Assembly (NCBI GenBank): GCA_014773175.1
Contig: VXCM01001287.1
Coordinates: forward strand, 51,570 to 115,569
DNA from: Lucifuga dentata
Taxonomy: Eukaryota; Chordata; Actinopteri; Ophidiiformes; Bythitidae
DNA: 64,000 nt
Direction: 5' to 3'
The position numbers were made by a program, and so were the translations under genes. Below the pieces are notes generated by a model. The model searched no databases. It was given only the letters and a program-made list of their open reading frames with translations, and was not told the origin of the DNA. This document shows positions 10,166 through 22,238 of the stretch, one piece after another (positions within the stretch are counted from its first letter, which is position 1; every line of letters starts with the position of its first letter).

Positions 10166-10229
10166 AATTGACATCTGCATGATGTCAATTACTGTTTCAC
10201 CTTACTGATTATCCAGTAAGGTGAAACAG
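10166..10229. repeat. Two consecutive perfect hairpins
   Basis: Hairpin 1: AATTGACATC, loop TGCAT, GATGTCAATT (10166-10190). Hairpin 2: CTGTTTCACCTTACTG, loop ATTATC, CAGTAAGGTGAAACAG (10192-10229). Both have fully complementary arms. Confidence 0.9.
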
Positions 10230-12632
10230 GCAAAAGCAAGACAGAACGGGTTGGCATTCCAAGAGCAACGCCGCCAGTGACCGTGGCCATCTCAGACTCA
10301 TCTGTTTACCTATGTTTTCTGTTTATCTCTACCATCTAAACAAACATAGGAAAGAGAGCCTATTCTCCTTTTTATCTGCATTCCCTGAACAGAGTGATGT
10401 TAGTTGCCATCACATTACCTTCATTAATGAAAGAGTCCTTCAAGATAATTTAGCAAATAACTGGTGATGTACTGCAATGTCTCAGTGGGTTTTATAGGCC
10501 CACACATCCAGACCATTTAACCCAGGCCAAGCTCAATATACAGACAATCAAAATCAGATGGAAGTTAATGAAAATTGCAGAACAGTTAGGACATTCTTCT
10601 TCTTCTTCTGCTGCTGCTGCTGCTGCTGATTGTCAGGTAGTTTTCAACAAAGGTGTTACATAATGGTTGATTGATAAGTTCTGAACCTATGCACGTATCT
10701 ACCTCAGTTATAACCCAGTTATTAATTTTTCAATATAATCCCTTTCCAACTTTACACTTTACACAGCTGATGTGACAGAATCATCTGGGGTTCTTCCTAA
10801 AGTCTTGTTCTTGGTCTTAGCATGGTTAAGCAGCCAGTATACATTATAATCACTGTTTATCTAGTTTGTCCATCTTGCATGATGCACAAACCCTCGGATA
10901 TCACCTAGTTCAAATAAATACACTTGATGTGCAAAAATACAAAAGGTAAAGTTATACTTTTGCTCATTTGCTTACCGTATGTTAGGCTCAGAACATATTA
11001 CCAACCCTCTACTTACAGCTACACTTCTGTCAAACTTCTGCTAGAACGACTGAGCTCAAACAAATGCAATGGGAAAACACATAGAAAATTATAACACTGT
11101 CATAAAAAACAACTTTCCTTGCTCATCATATGAGTCACACTCAGAAATCATCAACTAAAATGATCTATCTTTAATTTTCTGTTTTTCCACACAGTTTGAA
11201 CAACACATGCTCACAACCTGACTGCATATGTGCTCGTCTGCATGGATACATGATGTAACTCAAAGTGAATCAGAACCGTCACTGCTTTGACGCTGAGGAG
11301 CAAAATGATTCAAAGAAATAATTAGCCACAATGGTCTAGCTGACTTCCTGCCCCTCAATCACTTTCTGTTTTCTTTAGGACAGCTAAAGATAAATGATTT
11401 CTCATGAATATCTCTATCTAAATGATCTCTGTTTTGCTGTGATTATAATGGCTTATAACACACATATATTTACACCCACACACATGGTTTCCAGAGAAGC
11501 CTCATCTTACAGGCAAGTAAAACAAAACTTCCTGGACTTACTGAGAGTTATTGAACTGTGGAGGGAAACGTGTCAGATAGCAGCAGACATGTGGCTGCAG
11601 GGTTTGGCTGTCACATCCATCCTGCACAACCAGAGTTGAGTGTAACTGTCTACATTTACTGAAGTACTGTACTTAAGAACATGCTTGAGATGCTTGAACT
11701 TTGCTTCAGTACTGCAGCTTTGTGAGATTGTCTATACATTTTATGGAGAAATATTTGCTAATTGTTTTATTACATTTATCTACCTATTGATACTTAATTT
11801 TACTTCTATACATTTCTAAAATTTAATTGTAGTAATTTAATTTAATTTAATTGTAGTATTGCAATTTTACTTTGAGAACATATTCTTTTACATACAATAA
11901 TTAAAAATTGTATAGCATCATAATTTCTGGGTTTTCAGATTATTTTAATGTGCTGAAATGACATTTTAGTCCAACGTTAAGATGCTATTTTTGAGTTATT
12001 ATTATTCCTTCTGATCATTATCAATAATTAATTTCATATATGTAAAATGGTTTGCATCATAAACATGATTCGTGTTTGTACATGTGTAACAGTGTTTTTA
12101 GTGGGGATTTTCCATGTAGGATTTAATGAAATATTGGTGAATTCTTGGTCCCTTCAGATGTAAGTGGTATTTAAAAATTTTTGGGACACTTTCTGTGTAT
12201 TTTTTGGAAGTTGAACATAAATATCAAGCACAGACATAAAGCATGTACAGCAGCACCTATGGTGGAAGGTATGTGCTGCATGTGTAGATAACAGGTGGTC
12301 TACAATTACAATGAAATTTCACTGATGACAAAATGCTGCATGAAAAAAAACCATCAGTGAATTTCTTAGTAAGTGAAGAACCTGTCATATCCTTCAAGTT
12401 CCGTGTTTCTTTGTTCATTGTTTTTATTGCATTGATTCCTGGGCATGTTACGCAAACAAATTTCTGTGGAAACGGACAATAAAGTGTTATCTTATCTTAT
12501 CTTTGAATTCCTGTCTGTTTAAATGAGGATCTTTAGGATCTTAAATGAAGAGGTAGTTACAAAGACATTTATAATGTGTGAAACAACAGGTCAGACAGAA
12601 TGGTACCATCAAGAGCAGATTTTCCTGATAAA

Positions 12633-12633
<1 letters not shown>

Positions 12634-12696
<63 letters not shown>
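12634..12696. repeat. (GT)n microsatellite
   Basis: About 31 GT units. Confidence 0.95.
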
Positions 12697-12697
<1 letters not shown>

Positions 12698-13400
12698 TAG
12701 GCCAACAGGTAATCAGAAGAAGTCATCAGTGGTATCTGGGATGTTTATCTATGAGATCTTGATTGTGTGTGAGATCTGCAGTGGAATTTAGCTGCTTCTT
12801 TGTTAGCAAGAGGATTATTTTCAGGCTTTATGTACTGGATCGTTCCTACTGTCAGCCTTCTGTATAACTAATAGCATACAGCAGGTTGTGCAAAGTTCAG
12901 AAGTAGAATTCCATCAACTAGTAGGAGCAAATCATTACGGTACTTGATTTAATTTACAGTACACACACTGATTTAGAGCATCTTTGTACACTATAGTATG
13001 CACAGATTTACTATGTATTAATAGTCTCTGGTTTCTCATCTGTTGCCACCAACCACTGTATGCCTAAAATAATTACGCACCTTTATAACCTCAGCTCATA
13101 GATGAGGCTTTTGCTACCTCACAGTTTAATCCTGGATTCATGTTGCTTGTGCTTTGGTAAAAAAAAAAAAAAAAAAAAAAACAGATTTTCAGGAGACAGT
13201 GAATGCAGCATGACAACAAACCAGCTGACGCACTGGAACCCTCTCTGTGGCAGAAAATCTATATGCAAACAGTCCTGGTGCTTAGTGGTGAAGTTTTTGC
13301 TGAAAGGGTAACATGTACGTCATCTGGAAAGTTTGTCCAATCCTGAATGAGGAAGACCGGAGTTACCTCATCACTTCATCACCTCAGTCATTTAATTGAA

Positions 13401-14300
13401 CCAGTGGAGGAAAGTAACTGACTACATTTGCATTGCTAAAGTATAGTTTTGCAGTACTTGCACTTGACATGGGTGTTTCTCTGTTATGATTTTGTACTTC
13501 TAGTCAACTACTTGTCAGAGGGAAGTGGGACCAGTCATTTTTTAGCCAAGTCTTGGCAATTTGTCCCAAGTTAAGTCCCTAGTTAATACAGACAAGTCAC
13601 AAGTCAAGACTGACAAGCCAAGACTAGAGAACTTGGTCCCACCCCTGCTTTACAAATTTTAAATTCAACATGAGAAAAAAAAATCTTAAGATACTGTTGT
13701 TTTTTGGTTTAAAAACCTTGTATTCTAGTCTTGTTTTAACTCTATGATATGATGCATTTCTGATCTTAGCTGAAGAATTTTAGAAAAGGAAAAAGGTTAT
13801 TAAAGTTACTCAGCCACAATGAGGACCAGCAACTGTTCAACTATTCTGAAAGAGTAAAGAAATCCCCATATGTACAATTCTAGAGATATTTTTATTATTT
13901 CATTTGAGAAAATGCATTATTCCCAGAATTTTGATAATTAGAGATATCTAAAAAAAAAAAAAAAACTTTAGGGTTAGTCAAAGGGTACATCTTCCTTTAT
14001 GTTAGACTTCTCTGACCTCTTTTCCTTTCAAAATAATGTTGAACATGCAGTGTGCATCAAACCAAAACAAGATTAAGGTACAAGGTTTTAAACTATTTGT
14101 CTCTTGATGAATTTAAAGTTCATTTTAATCTGCAAAGTAACTTGTAACTGCAGCCATCAGCTAGAGGCAATGGAGTAAAATAAATTTAAATATTTCCCTC
14201 GGAGATATAGTGAAGTATCAATAAAAGGTTCCACAAAACTGAAATATTTGAGTAAACCACAAGTATTTCAAACCTGTAAATGCACTTTTGTACTTTCCAT
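13401..14300. mobile_element. hAT-like teleost MITE with a nested second MITE
   Basis: The left end (CAGTGGAGGAAAGTAACTGA...) and right end (near 14200-14290, with GAGTAAACCACAAGTATTTC) resemble the abundant teleost repeat that starts CAGTGGTGGAA and carries alternating AAGTA/TACTT motifs. Inside, 13521-13650 is a second element with inverted ends AGTGGGACCAGTCAT and AGGGGTGGGACCAAGTT. Boundaries are approximate. Confidence 0.5.
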
Positions 14301-14626
14301 CTTTACTGTTTGTTCTAAAAGTGAATTAACCAGATTAGAAGAAGCCATCTGATAACATCTGTGACAAACCTGCTCTCAGCGCCAAACAAGCAGCGTTACT
14401 CCCCAAAGAGAGCAGGAGGAAAAACTAAACCAGATCCTGTGTATTGGTTACAGAAGGCTCTTAGGCAGTATTGGATTTCTAATGTAAATACATTGACTTG
14501 TTTTATTGTCATCGCAGTGCAAAAAGGCCTTTCAGGTCCATCATTTCTTTTACGCACATCCTCCCAATGCATCTGTTTCCCAATCAATCACTGCTATCAG
14601 TCTTTGATTTAAGGCCATATTGCTTG

Positions 14627-14633
14627 TATAAAA
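14627..14633 (+). promoter_or_regulatory. gast: Gastrin TATA box
   Basis: TATAAAA lies about 80 bases upstream of a CAG|GTACAG donor at 14711/14712, matching the compact promoter and short non-coding first exon usual for CCK/gastrin genes. Confidence 0.6.
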
Positions 14634-14657
14634 GAGCAGATCGCTGCATTCTGCACC

Positions 14658-14711
14658 AGAAGTGTTACACATCTCTGAGTTCATACTGCATACATACAGT
14701 GTCTCATCCAG
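14658..14711 (+). other. gast: Gastrin non-coding exon 1 (5' UTR)
   Basis: Inferred from the TATA box (start near 14655-14660) and the donor CATCCAG|GTACAG. It holds no ATG in frame with the coding exon. The 5' limit is approximate. Confidence 0.5.
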
Positions 14712-14814
14712 GTACAGTAGAGTTGTCATTTTGAATAGAATTATTTGTTCACTTTGAGTAAACATGAATGTGATTTTACCAAATCCTTGTTGTTGTTTTT
14801 TTCTGTATGCAGAC

Positions 14815-15073
14815 ATGGCAGAAAAAGGAATTGTTCTGTGTGCACTTTTAGTTGCACTGCTGCTATCCTGTTTGGCATCTCCACCTCAGTTGTCTTCAGA
14901 AAAAAACATGGAAGAGAGCAAGATGCTGCAGCAGCTCCTAGCCAAAGTGGGAGGCAATAAGGAGACGGTCGGTCCATGGGAGCAGGCATTTCAGACACGG
15001 ATGGAGAGGCGCGCACACCTATCAGAGGATGAACGTGAGGTTATGACTAAACAAATTATGCAAGTAATTTCAG
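14815..15073 (+). CDS. gast: Gastrin coding exon 2 (signal peptide and propeptide)
   Basis: Encodes residues 1-86, ending QIMQVIS plus one base. Acceptor GTATGCAG|ACATGG; donor TTTCAG|GTAGGG, phase 1. Confidence 0.85.
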
Positions 15074-16394
15074 GTAGGGGTTTCAACTTTGTCTGTGAAA
15101 GTTGTTTCCTGGTTGTCATTTGTTTGTGTGAATTAGACAAATACATGAGGGGCAGAAATTTAATAGCTTTCTGTGGGCTTTATGAATAATTTGTTCACAG
15201 AAATCAGGAACTGTGAGAGAAAGTCAGCATGAATGTATAGGACCAACAGTGGTGGAAGAAATATTCAGATACTTAAGTAAAAGTAGCACTTCTAGGGTGG
15301 AAAATTGCTCCATTACAGGTACAAGGCCTGCAATCAAAAGAAAGCAAACAAGTCTTAGCAGTAAACTGTACTCATGTAGTCAGAACAAAGATTGCTGTTG
15401 AGTGAAGACCCTGTATATTTCCAGTTTGGGAGGTTTTTATATTTCAGATAAGTTGAGAAAGGAAAAAGGAAATAAATATAATATTTTCTGAGCTTATCTC
15501 ACGCTGAATGTAGAAGCTGAATCAGCAAAGTAACTAGTAACAACAGCCATCAGGTGAATGTAATGTAGTTGGTTGGTCTCTTAAAATGGCAATACTTATT
15601 TAAAGTACTTGTACATCAAAACTTAACTCCAGTATTTGAGTAAATGTAAATGTCTTGTATCAGCTCAATAGCATAAAGCATGTTAAGACATTATTTCAAA
15701 ATGTTTAGAAGAGGAAAAACATACTATACAAGAATTGAGCCACCATGCAGAGAAGCATGTAATCCTTTAACCTAAAAAGCACTGTGAAGAAAAAAAAAAA
15801 AAAAAANAAAAAAAAAAAAAAAAACAAGTTTGGTGATTTTTTTTCCCCCTGTGGAATTTTTAAATATTTCATTTTCCAAATTCTCAGAATTGGATTTTCT
15901 TGCCAAGGTTGCTCACACTGTCAGGTGAAAACCTTGTATCTCCAATTTTGGGGCTTTTCATTACTGTTGCATGTAGAGGTTACATGTTAATATATCAATA
16001 TTTAACGCTGACAGGTACTTTTCCTCACATTAAATTGTACTTTTGAGTTTGTTTACTACTAATAACTATTCCCTAAAGTAAATGTTTAATTTCATAAATG
16101 AACTGATGATTATGAAGTGATGTGTTTGTCAGACTGAGTTTATGACCCAACAAATCATACGAGCACTTAGGTACATTGTGTGTTTTGGTGTGAACGTTTT
16201 CTTTGCTTCATCTTAAATGTATTTATTGTGAAGCAGATGAGTGTCAGAGATCACTGAGATTGACTGTGTGCATACTTAACAGTCTGTTTGGTTCATGTAG
16301 GACTGGTTTGTTCACAGAGATGATGAACTCTGAGTGCCTGTCAGACCGGGACTATCAGGGCTGGGTGGACTTTGGCCGTCGGAGCGCAGAATGA
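14815..16394 (+). CDS. gast: Preprogastrin (CCK/gastrin family peptide hormone)
   Basis: Secreted hormone precursor; processed gastrin acts on CCK-B-type receptors and promotes acid secretion. Coding exons 14815-15073 and 16318-16394 join in frame to 111 residues. Residues 1-22 (start MAEKGIVLCALLVALLLSCL) form a signal peptide. The C-terminal part has an acidic DRD, Tyr, then QGWVDF followed by Gly-Arg-Arg, the amidation and dibasic cleavage signal, then SAE and stop. Tyr is seventh from the amidated Phe, the spacing seen in CCK. Family members normally end in Trp-Met-Asp-Phe-NH2; here Met is Val. Neighbours (keratin left, hap1 and jup right) identify it as gastrin rather than CCK. The ATG follows the acceptor TATGCAG|AC directly. 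Confidence 0.85.
15249..15665. mobile_element. hAT-like teleost MITE in gastrin intron 2
   Basis: Begins CAGTGGTGGAAGAAATATTC and contains AAGTAAAAGTAGCACT; the far part has TACTCATG and, near 15600-15650, TAAAGTACTTGTACATC and GTATTTGAGTAAATG, as in the widespread CAGTGGTGGAA repeat. The right end is approximate. Confidence 0.6.
16318..16394 (+). CDS. gast: Gastrin coding exon 3 (active peptide)
   Basis: Acceptor TTGTTCACAG|AGATGATG, chosen over the upstream GTAG at 16300 because only this one keeps frame (the other meets TGA at once). Encodes E, MMNSECLSDRDYQGWVDFG, RRSAE and TGA. Confidence 0.85.
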
Positions 16395-16505
16395 GACGCA
16401 ACAACCTTAACAACTGCAACAGTGATAACATTTTACAACCTACATGTACTGTGTCTTTGTTTAAATTTTATACAGTCAAAAATCAATGTTTCACTTAACT
16501 GTATA

Positions 16506-16511
16506 AATAAA
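16506..16511 (+). terminator. gast: Gastrin poly(A) signal
   Basis: AATAAA 112 bases past the stop codon, a typical short 3' UTR for this gene. Confidence 0.65.
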
Positions 16512-16833
16512 CCATAGTGCAGAATTATCATGTTGGTCATATGTATTGATTCCATGTAAGTTACATCCGACTGTAGCAATACAATCATACAAAACCACAC
16601 TGGATGGAAATACAAAGTTTAATTCACAGGTGATTCAGTTTATATACACACTGACATTTAACTGTGACGCTAACACAGAACTCAGCAAACAGTAGTGCTC
16701 TTCAACATTAGAGAAAAAGAAGTTTGATGAATGTCAGAACCTGTGTTTGATTTCTTCCCTTTTTAATCCACAGTATCCTATGCCCTTAGCTACAGCTGAT
16801 TGTTCAGAAAGCCTTGCTGTTTAGGTCATTATC

Positions 16834-17374
16834 GCCTCTTTTCAATTAGTGACTCACTTGTATTTCTTTACATACGGATTCCCCTTAAAGTCATGGAGGA
16901 TTAACTTTGAATGCCCATCATGATTTAGATTGCATTTCTATCCCAGCAGTTTCAAAAGTCCTGACGAAGTGAATTACAGTAGAAATGTACAACATTTTCA
17001 GTCAGTGCCTACACATACATATTGCTTCTAAAATCTGATTCATCATCTTTGATGTGGCAAACCTGAATTATTTAAATAAGGTGTGGCTGAGGATAAAGAC
17101 CACAATGGCAGAAGATTCAAAGAACACTCACTATACAATGGTTTGTATTTTACAGGTGATGTTTGACATGCAGTCGTATTCATGTGGATTATATAGGAGC
17201 TAATGATAAACTGTAGATTATTCATTATTCACCATAGAATATGTCCCAGTTTGGGGCTGATGGTCTCTGCAGTGTCTGTTAATCTATTTATTTCTCAGGC
17301 GATTAATTCAATATATGTAATATTCATATGTACAACATGCTTTTGTCATTATAGCAGCTAATAAGCAGAAAGAT
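16834..17374. repeat. ~540-bp duplicated segment, copy 2
   Basis: Partner of 9285-9988. It begins 323 bases after the gastrin poly(A) signal. Unlike copy 1 I see no flanking direct repeat, and it has no N joins, so it may be the source copy or an older insertion. Confidence 0.8.
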
Positions 17375-17502
17375 GACATTTCATTTCAGTGCATTTGAAG
17401 GTTCTTCAGTGTGACAGCATTGGTATTGTTTGGTGGTTTAACTAATACTAATAATAATTTTGTCTACACAGTCTTTTTTAACTTTCCCAAGTGACATTAT
17501 TG

Positions 17503-17505
<3 letters not shown>

Positions 17506-17541
<36 letters not shown>
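17506..17541. repeat. (AT)n microsatellite
   Basis: About 18 AT units between gastrin and hap1. Confidence 0.95.
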
Positions 17542-17544
<3 letters not shown>

Positions 17545-17911
17545 TATATCTATATGTACACGTAACTCATGTTACATATCAACTGAACATGACAGGTGAT
17601 GAGGTTTGTAAAACCAGGGACAAGTAGTGGTCACGTGTTCACATTTATACCGTGTAAAATAACAAATATAGTTTAAAAAGTTTTTTTTTTCTTCTTCTCA
17701 TGATGATTTTTCTTTGAGTAAAAAAAAAAATGTGCATGTTGCAGTGAAACAGAGATCAGGTGAATGTCCTGAGATGAAGGGGTCTCTCCCTCTCGCATGC
17801 ATGCACGTACACACAAACACACAAGCACACACACACTAGGGTGATTTATCTACTACTGTACATGAGCTCATAGAAAAGAACAGTACTGTACACCACTGAC
17901 ACTAAAGATAA

Positions 17912-18364
17912 TTAAAGGAGGGCTCCACTGACTTTACACATCAAATTCAGTTTATTGATCTTGGGGAGCATTATTCAGCATTGGAAAAATAAATGCATCA
18001 AGGCTTTTGTGGCTGTAGAGGGCTCTGCACAATGTCAGGAAAACTGACCTTTATGACATCACAAAGGTCAGTACTAAAGACTAAAAGTTCCAAGCCAGTC
18101 CTAGAATTTGGCTGCAATGAATTCACTAAAATAGTCAAGAAAAGGCTTGAGTTTTTAAAGTTGTCTAGCACCAACACATGTTATCTAAACTGCTAACAGG
18201 AAGAAACCCTTGTGATGTCATAGAGGTCAATTTTCCTGACTTTGCACAGTCAGGAAAATTACAGTCACAAAAGCCTTTATACAGTTGTTTTCACATGCTG
18301 AATAGTGCTCCCCATGACCAATAAAGTGAATTTGATGAGTAAAATTGGTGGAATATCCCTTTAA
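17912..18364. mobile_element. TTAA-flanked MITE, family B, with long inverted arms
   Basis: Left end TTAAAGGAGGGCTCCACTGA, right end in reverse complement TTAAAGGGATATTCCACCAA. The arms pair over about 150 bases each, including CAAATTCA...TTTATTG...GGGGAGCA...TTCAGCA and TCAGGAAAA...TATGACATCACAA, so the 453-bp element is nearly one large hairpin. It lies just downstream of, and probably inside, the hap1 3' UTR. Confidence 0.8.
17951..17956 (-). terminator. hap1: Probable hap1 poly(A) signal inside a MITE arm
   Basis: TTTATT on the plus strand reads AATAAA on the minus strand. It is the first AATAAA I find after the hap1 stop (18480), about 525 bases away, and it lies in the left arm of the 17912-18364 element. 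Confidence 0.4.
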
Positions 18365-18479
18365 AGTATGGCTATAGTACATTCTGTGGCTTTGATTTCA
18401 AGACACCTTGACTGCACATGGCAGCAAGTCACTAAGATGAATGAGAAATAGTAAAAAGTGGAGTAGTCCACATCAAACT

Positions 18480-18894
18480 TTAGGAAGGTTTCTCAATGTT
18501 TGTCTCTCCGTCCATCGTGAGCCCTCCTTCCATCCCCCAGGCTGCCACTTTATGAAGCCCAAGACTCTGGAGCTTCTCTACCAGGTTCAGGTTGAACACG
18601 CTCTTTCTTTCCTCGTTCTCCAAACAAACAAACAAGTCCCCATCTTTGTCTTTTGCCATGGAACATGAATGTTCTGTGTTATGAACATAATAAGGGTTTT
18701 GATGGGGATAATGGGCAGCAGAGATGCCGTATTTTTGCAGCAGCTGCAGGAGTCCCAGAGATGAAGCAGCTGAGTTTGTAGTGGTGATGGTCATGATGTT
18801 TCGGTCTCCCAAGCCAAAGTCCTGCTGCTGGGACGGGGAGGATGTGCTCAGGTGCTCACAGCTCCGACAAGCCGACAGGCCGAAAGCGTGAAGG
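18480..18894 (-). CDS. hap1: hap1 exon 16 (last, C-terminus)
   Basis: Acceptor CTTGGCAG|CCTTCACG. Encodes SLHAFGLSACRSCEH through SVFNLNLVEKLQSLGLHKVA to the TAA at 18480. SSLGLLQLLQKYGISAA and NLNLVEKLQ match C-terminal TRAK blocks. Confidence 0.8.
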
Positions 18895-21800
18895 CTGCCA
18901 AGAGGAAAAAAAAGAAATCTCATCCAACAGGTTTAACAAACAAAAACATGCACATATCAGAAGTTCTTACAAAGTTCGTGCACAACTAATAAAAAAAAAA
19001 AAAAAAAAAAANAAAAAAAAAAAAAAAAAAAGATGTTGAACAACGTTGTTCAAAAGCAAGAGAGCTTCCAACTGTTTTGGTTAGTTCAGTTATTGTTAGT
19101 GTCAGTCCGTTTCAGCAGCATCAGCGATGGATAAATAGTATGTTAGTGTGAAGGCTCTTGTCAAACAAGATCTGGTGTTTGGCTGCAGCATAAAAACTTT
19201 ACAACTCAGAACACTGGAGACATTAGAGCAGCTCTAATAGATCAGCAATAGCTAAAAGTTAACTGTTAGCAGGAGTGAAGGTTTTTTTGTTTTGCTCTGG
19301 AATGCTTTAAATGATGAAGGTGGAGACAGAAGCACAGTACAAGATTTTCCTAACGTCGCCTTGGCCACAGCAATTTGGTCAAGAATCAATCTGCATCTTA
19401 AACCTTCAATTTCAACCACAATCAATCTTGGTTTTATCTGCAAATGCTACGTCAAAGTCAAAAGATTGTTGTTTTAGTCTTGAAATGTTTCAGAAGTCAT
19501 CCAATAGCCTTCATCCCTTCAAATGATGAAGCAGAAGAATTGATGAAGCCTCCTGAATGAGTGACTATATATGAGACTAAAATGTCAAAATAATAAAAAT
19601 TTTAAAAAAAGACAAAAACTATTACCGGTATATTCCATTATGTGGATAACTGAGATTGTTCCAGATATAATTTCAAAATTATTTCTGATACTGTGCCTCT
19701 ACTGTTAATATTAAGATGTTTTTTCCAGCATTCTGGTTGTATCCATCACATCTCACGCTTACTTTGCCTAGAAGGATTCTTTTAGAGTTGGTGAAAGAGC
19801 CTGGACAGACACTTTTTGTCACTGCGGAGTAAAAAGTAAGAGTTCAGTAAATAGAGAAGAAAGGCAGCCAGCTAAAGGGGTGAGGGTTATACAACACTGA
19901 TTTTTTTTTTTTTCTTTTTAGGGGAATCCACTGTTACGAGTTTACACTAATTCAGAAAAGGTTCATCACATCAAACAGAGCAACACACAAAAGTAAAAAA
20001 TGACCCCCTCAAAAAAATGTGTATGGATTTTCTTACCTAGTGGACAAAGGGGGGATGAATAGGGAAGGTTGACAGGTGGTAATGGTATGTGTGGGGGAGG
20101 TCTGAGGGAGGTTGGCACCTGATGGAGAGACTGTGAGGTTGTGGAGGCAGAAACATCATATTAAACTACAAATTAAGGCAAATACACACATTGAATTAGA
20201 AACTACAGACAGATAAAAACCTAATGCTAAGCAGCACAGTGACCTGAAGGGGTCACAAATACTAAAATGAATCACAGGGACTTCAGTCAATGGAGTGAAT
20301 AGGAGTAAGAGAGGTAGTGGAATGACGGTCGTTATGTTCCACTTCCTGCAGTCTTATCCATACCATGTGGTCCTGAGAGCTGCAGGTCAGGTTCATCCTC
20401 TTCCAGGTCGTTCAGGCTGTATACGTGCTGAACATCGACCTCCAGCTCCCTGAAATCTTTAGTCAAGACACCGGGTCGTGGATGCAGGATGCCTCCCAGG
20501 TTTGGCTTAGCCAGCTGCTGCCACTGGTGCAGCGTCACTGAGCCTGAAGTTGACAGAGGCAGAAGGGATTGTGGTTAAGGAATGTTGTCACATGATGAAG
20601 ACATGGAAGATATTTCTGATGCTTTCTTTCTTGTCCCGAAAAGTCAATTTACTGCAATAGGTTTTAAGGTCTCTTTTTTGGTCACTAAAAAAGTGCTTGC
20701 TTCATTTTCTGCAATTATAAATATGTATTTGGCAAGGTAAATACATAGTAAAAAGTGAAAATATAAACTGTTTCTATTTTTAATGGAGATGTGTAGTTGT
20801 GTTGATTGTCATCCCATGCATAGACTTTAGCCTGGGCTGCTTTTTATGGTCAAAACAAATGTGCTTGAGTGACTTCTTCACTTTGTTTTTAATGTGTTTT
20901 TAAAGGGTAAGACATCTATTTTGTGCTTTTTGCAACACATTCTTATGCCTTATGCCACATGCGCTGGAACAAGCTTCAAATGCATTAACAAGAAAATGCT
21001 CCAACAAGCTGAAGCTCTCACCTTCCAGAGGTTTGACGATCTTCAGACGGTCAGGCAGGTAGGATCTGTGTCCTCCCGAGGAGCTGCAGGAGTGCTGTGA
21101 GCTGCCGTTAGAATAGTTGGTGCCTGTAGATGCTGCTGAGCAGGAGGCCAGGCTGTCATTTGGTGTCAAGAAGCCACTGGAGCCATCACCCTCCTCACAG
21201 TCCGCCGCCAAAGCACGGAGTTTACGCTCACGCTCCACTTCGAAGAATGGCCGCTCAGAGGAGTGGCTCTGCTGACGGGCTGACAGGCTGCGCAAGGCAG
21301 CTTCCAGGTCCTGACCTCCTGGCGTGCCGGGCTGGCCCAGCCGCTTTGGCCCACAAATGCTACAGGCAGAAGACATGAACTATTTAACCCCACAGACGCT
21401 TTAGTGGGTTCATGCTACACTAACACACACTGTTCAAACCCAAAGAATGTCATTTTAAACTGTAGTCCTAAGGTTTCCAAAGACATCATATAACTCACGC
21501 TAAACACAGGAAAATGTATAAGTTGATCCACACAACCTAGAATTTCTTTTAGATGTAATAGTTTTATGTGCTGAAACATGTATAATGGACATTATGCAAT
21601 GTACCTAACTACTTCACTTAGCTTCTTTAGAGGAAATTTACAGTTTTAAGAACATTAGGGCTAACATGCTTTATGTTACACATGCTGAATACCAAGAAAG
21701 ATTATTGTGTTTATGTTTAGAGGACTACCTACTATCTACAATAAGTTTGTTGTTTTTAGATTTAATTGATTTTCACAAAAACACCCCAATTGTTTTCAAG

Positions 21801-22181
21801 TATTTCCAGATTATCACATGGATTTTATTTCCCCCATGCACCTAACTAAGAGTTTCCATGTCTCCTGCTCTGAGAAGACACTTTTCACCATACTGTATAG
21901 GACAAGGACTTCTTGTGGTGAGGACTGAAAATGAAAAGAAAATACAAACTAGCTGCTGAATTATTTTATATTATTTCTATAATCCAGTATTCAGCCATAT
22001 TTTTCTACTATTATCCTCAGATTTGTTTTGACTTTCATTATTGAAAATTCATAGATTGTTTGGAAATTGAATACTAATAAGTGTATATATACTGTAGATA
22101 TATACCTAAATATTAGTACACAGCACATCCAGTGTAAACGTCCTGTTGACAATCAACAGATATGAAAGAAATGTACATGCA

Positions 22182-22238
<57 letters not shown>

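Larger units (their letters stand above)
9989..14600. other. Intergenic interval between keratin and gastrin
   Basis: I find no exons. In mammals EIF1 lies between the keratins and GAST, but no EIF1-like sequence is seen here. The interval holds two consecutive hairpins (10166-10229), a TTC/TGC tract near 10594-10629, a (GT)n, a likely retroposon tail ending in TTATC repeats (12430-12510) and a hAT-like MITE with a nested element (13401-14300). Confidence 0.65.

Noticed and set aside
9989..14600. Search for eif1 between keratin and gastrin
   Set aside because: No frame with the eIF1 signature was found in either orientation.
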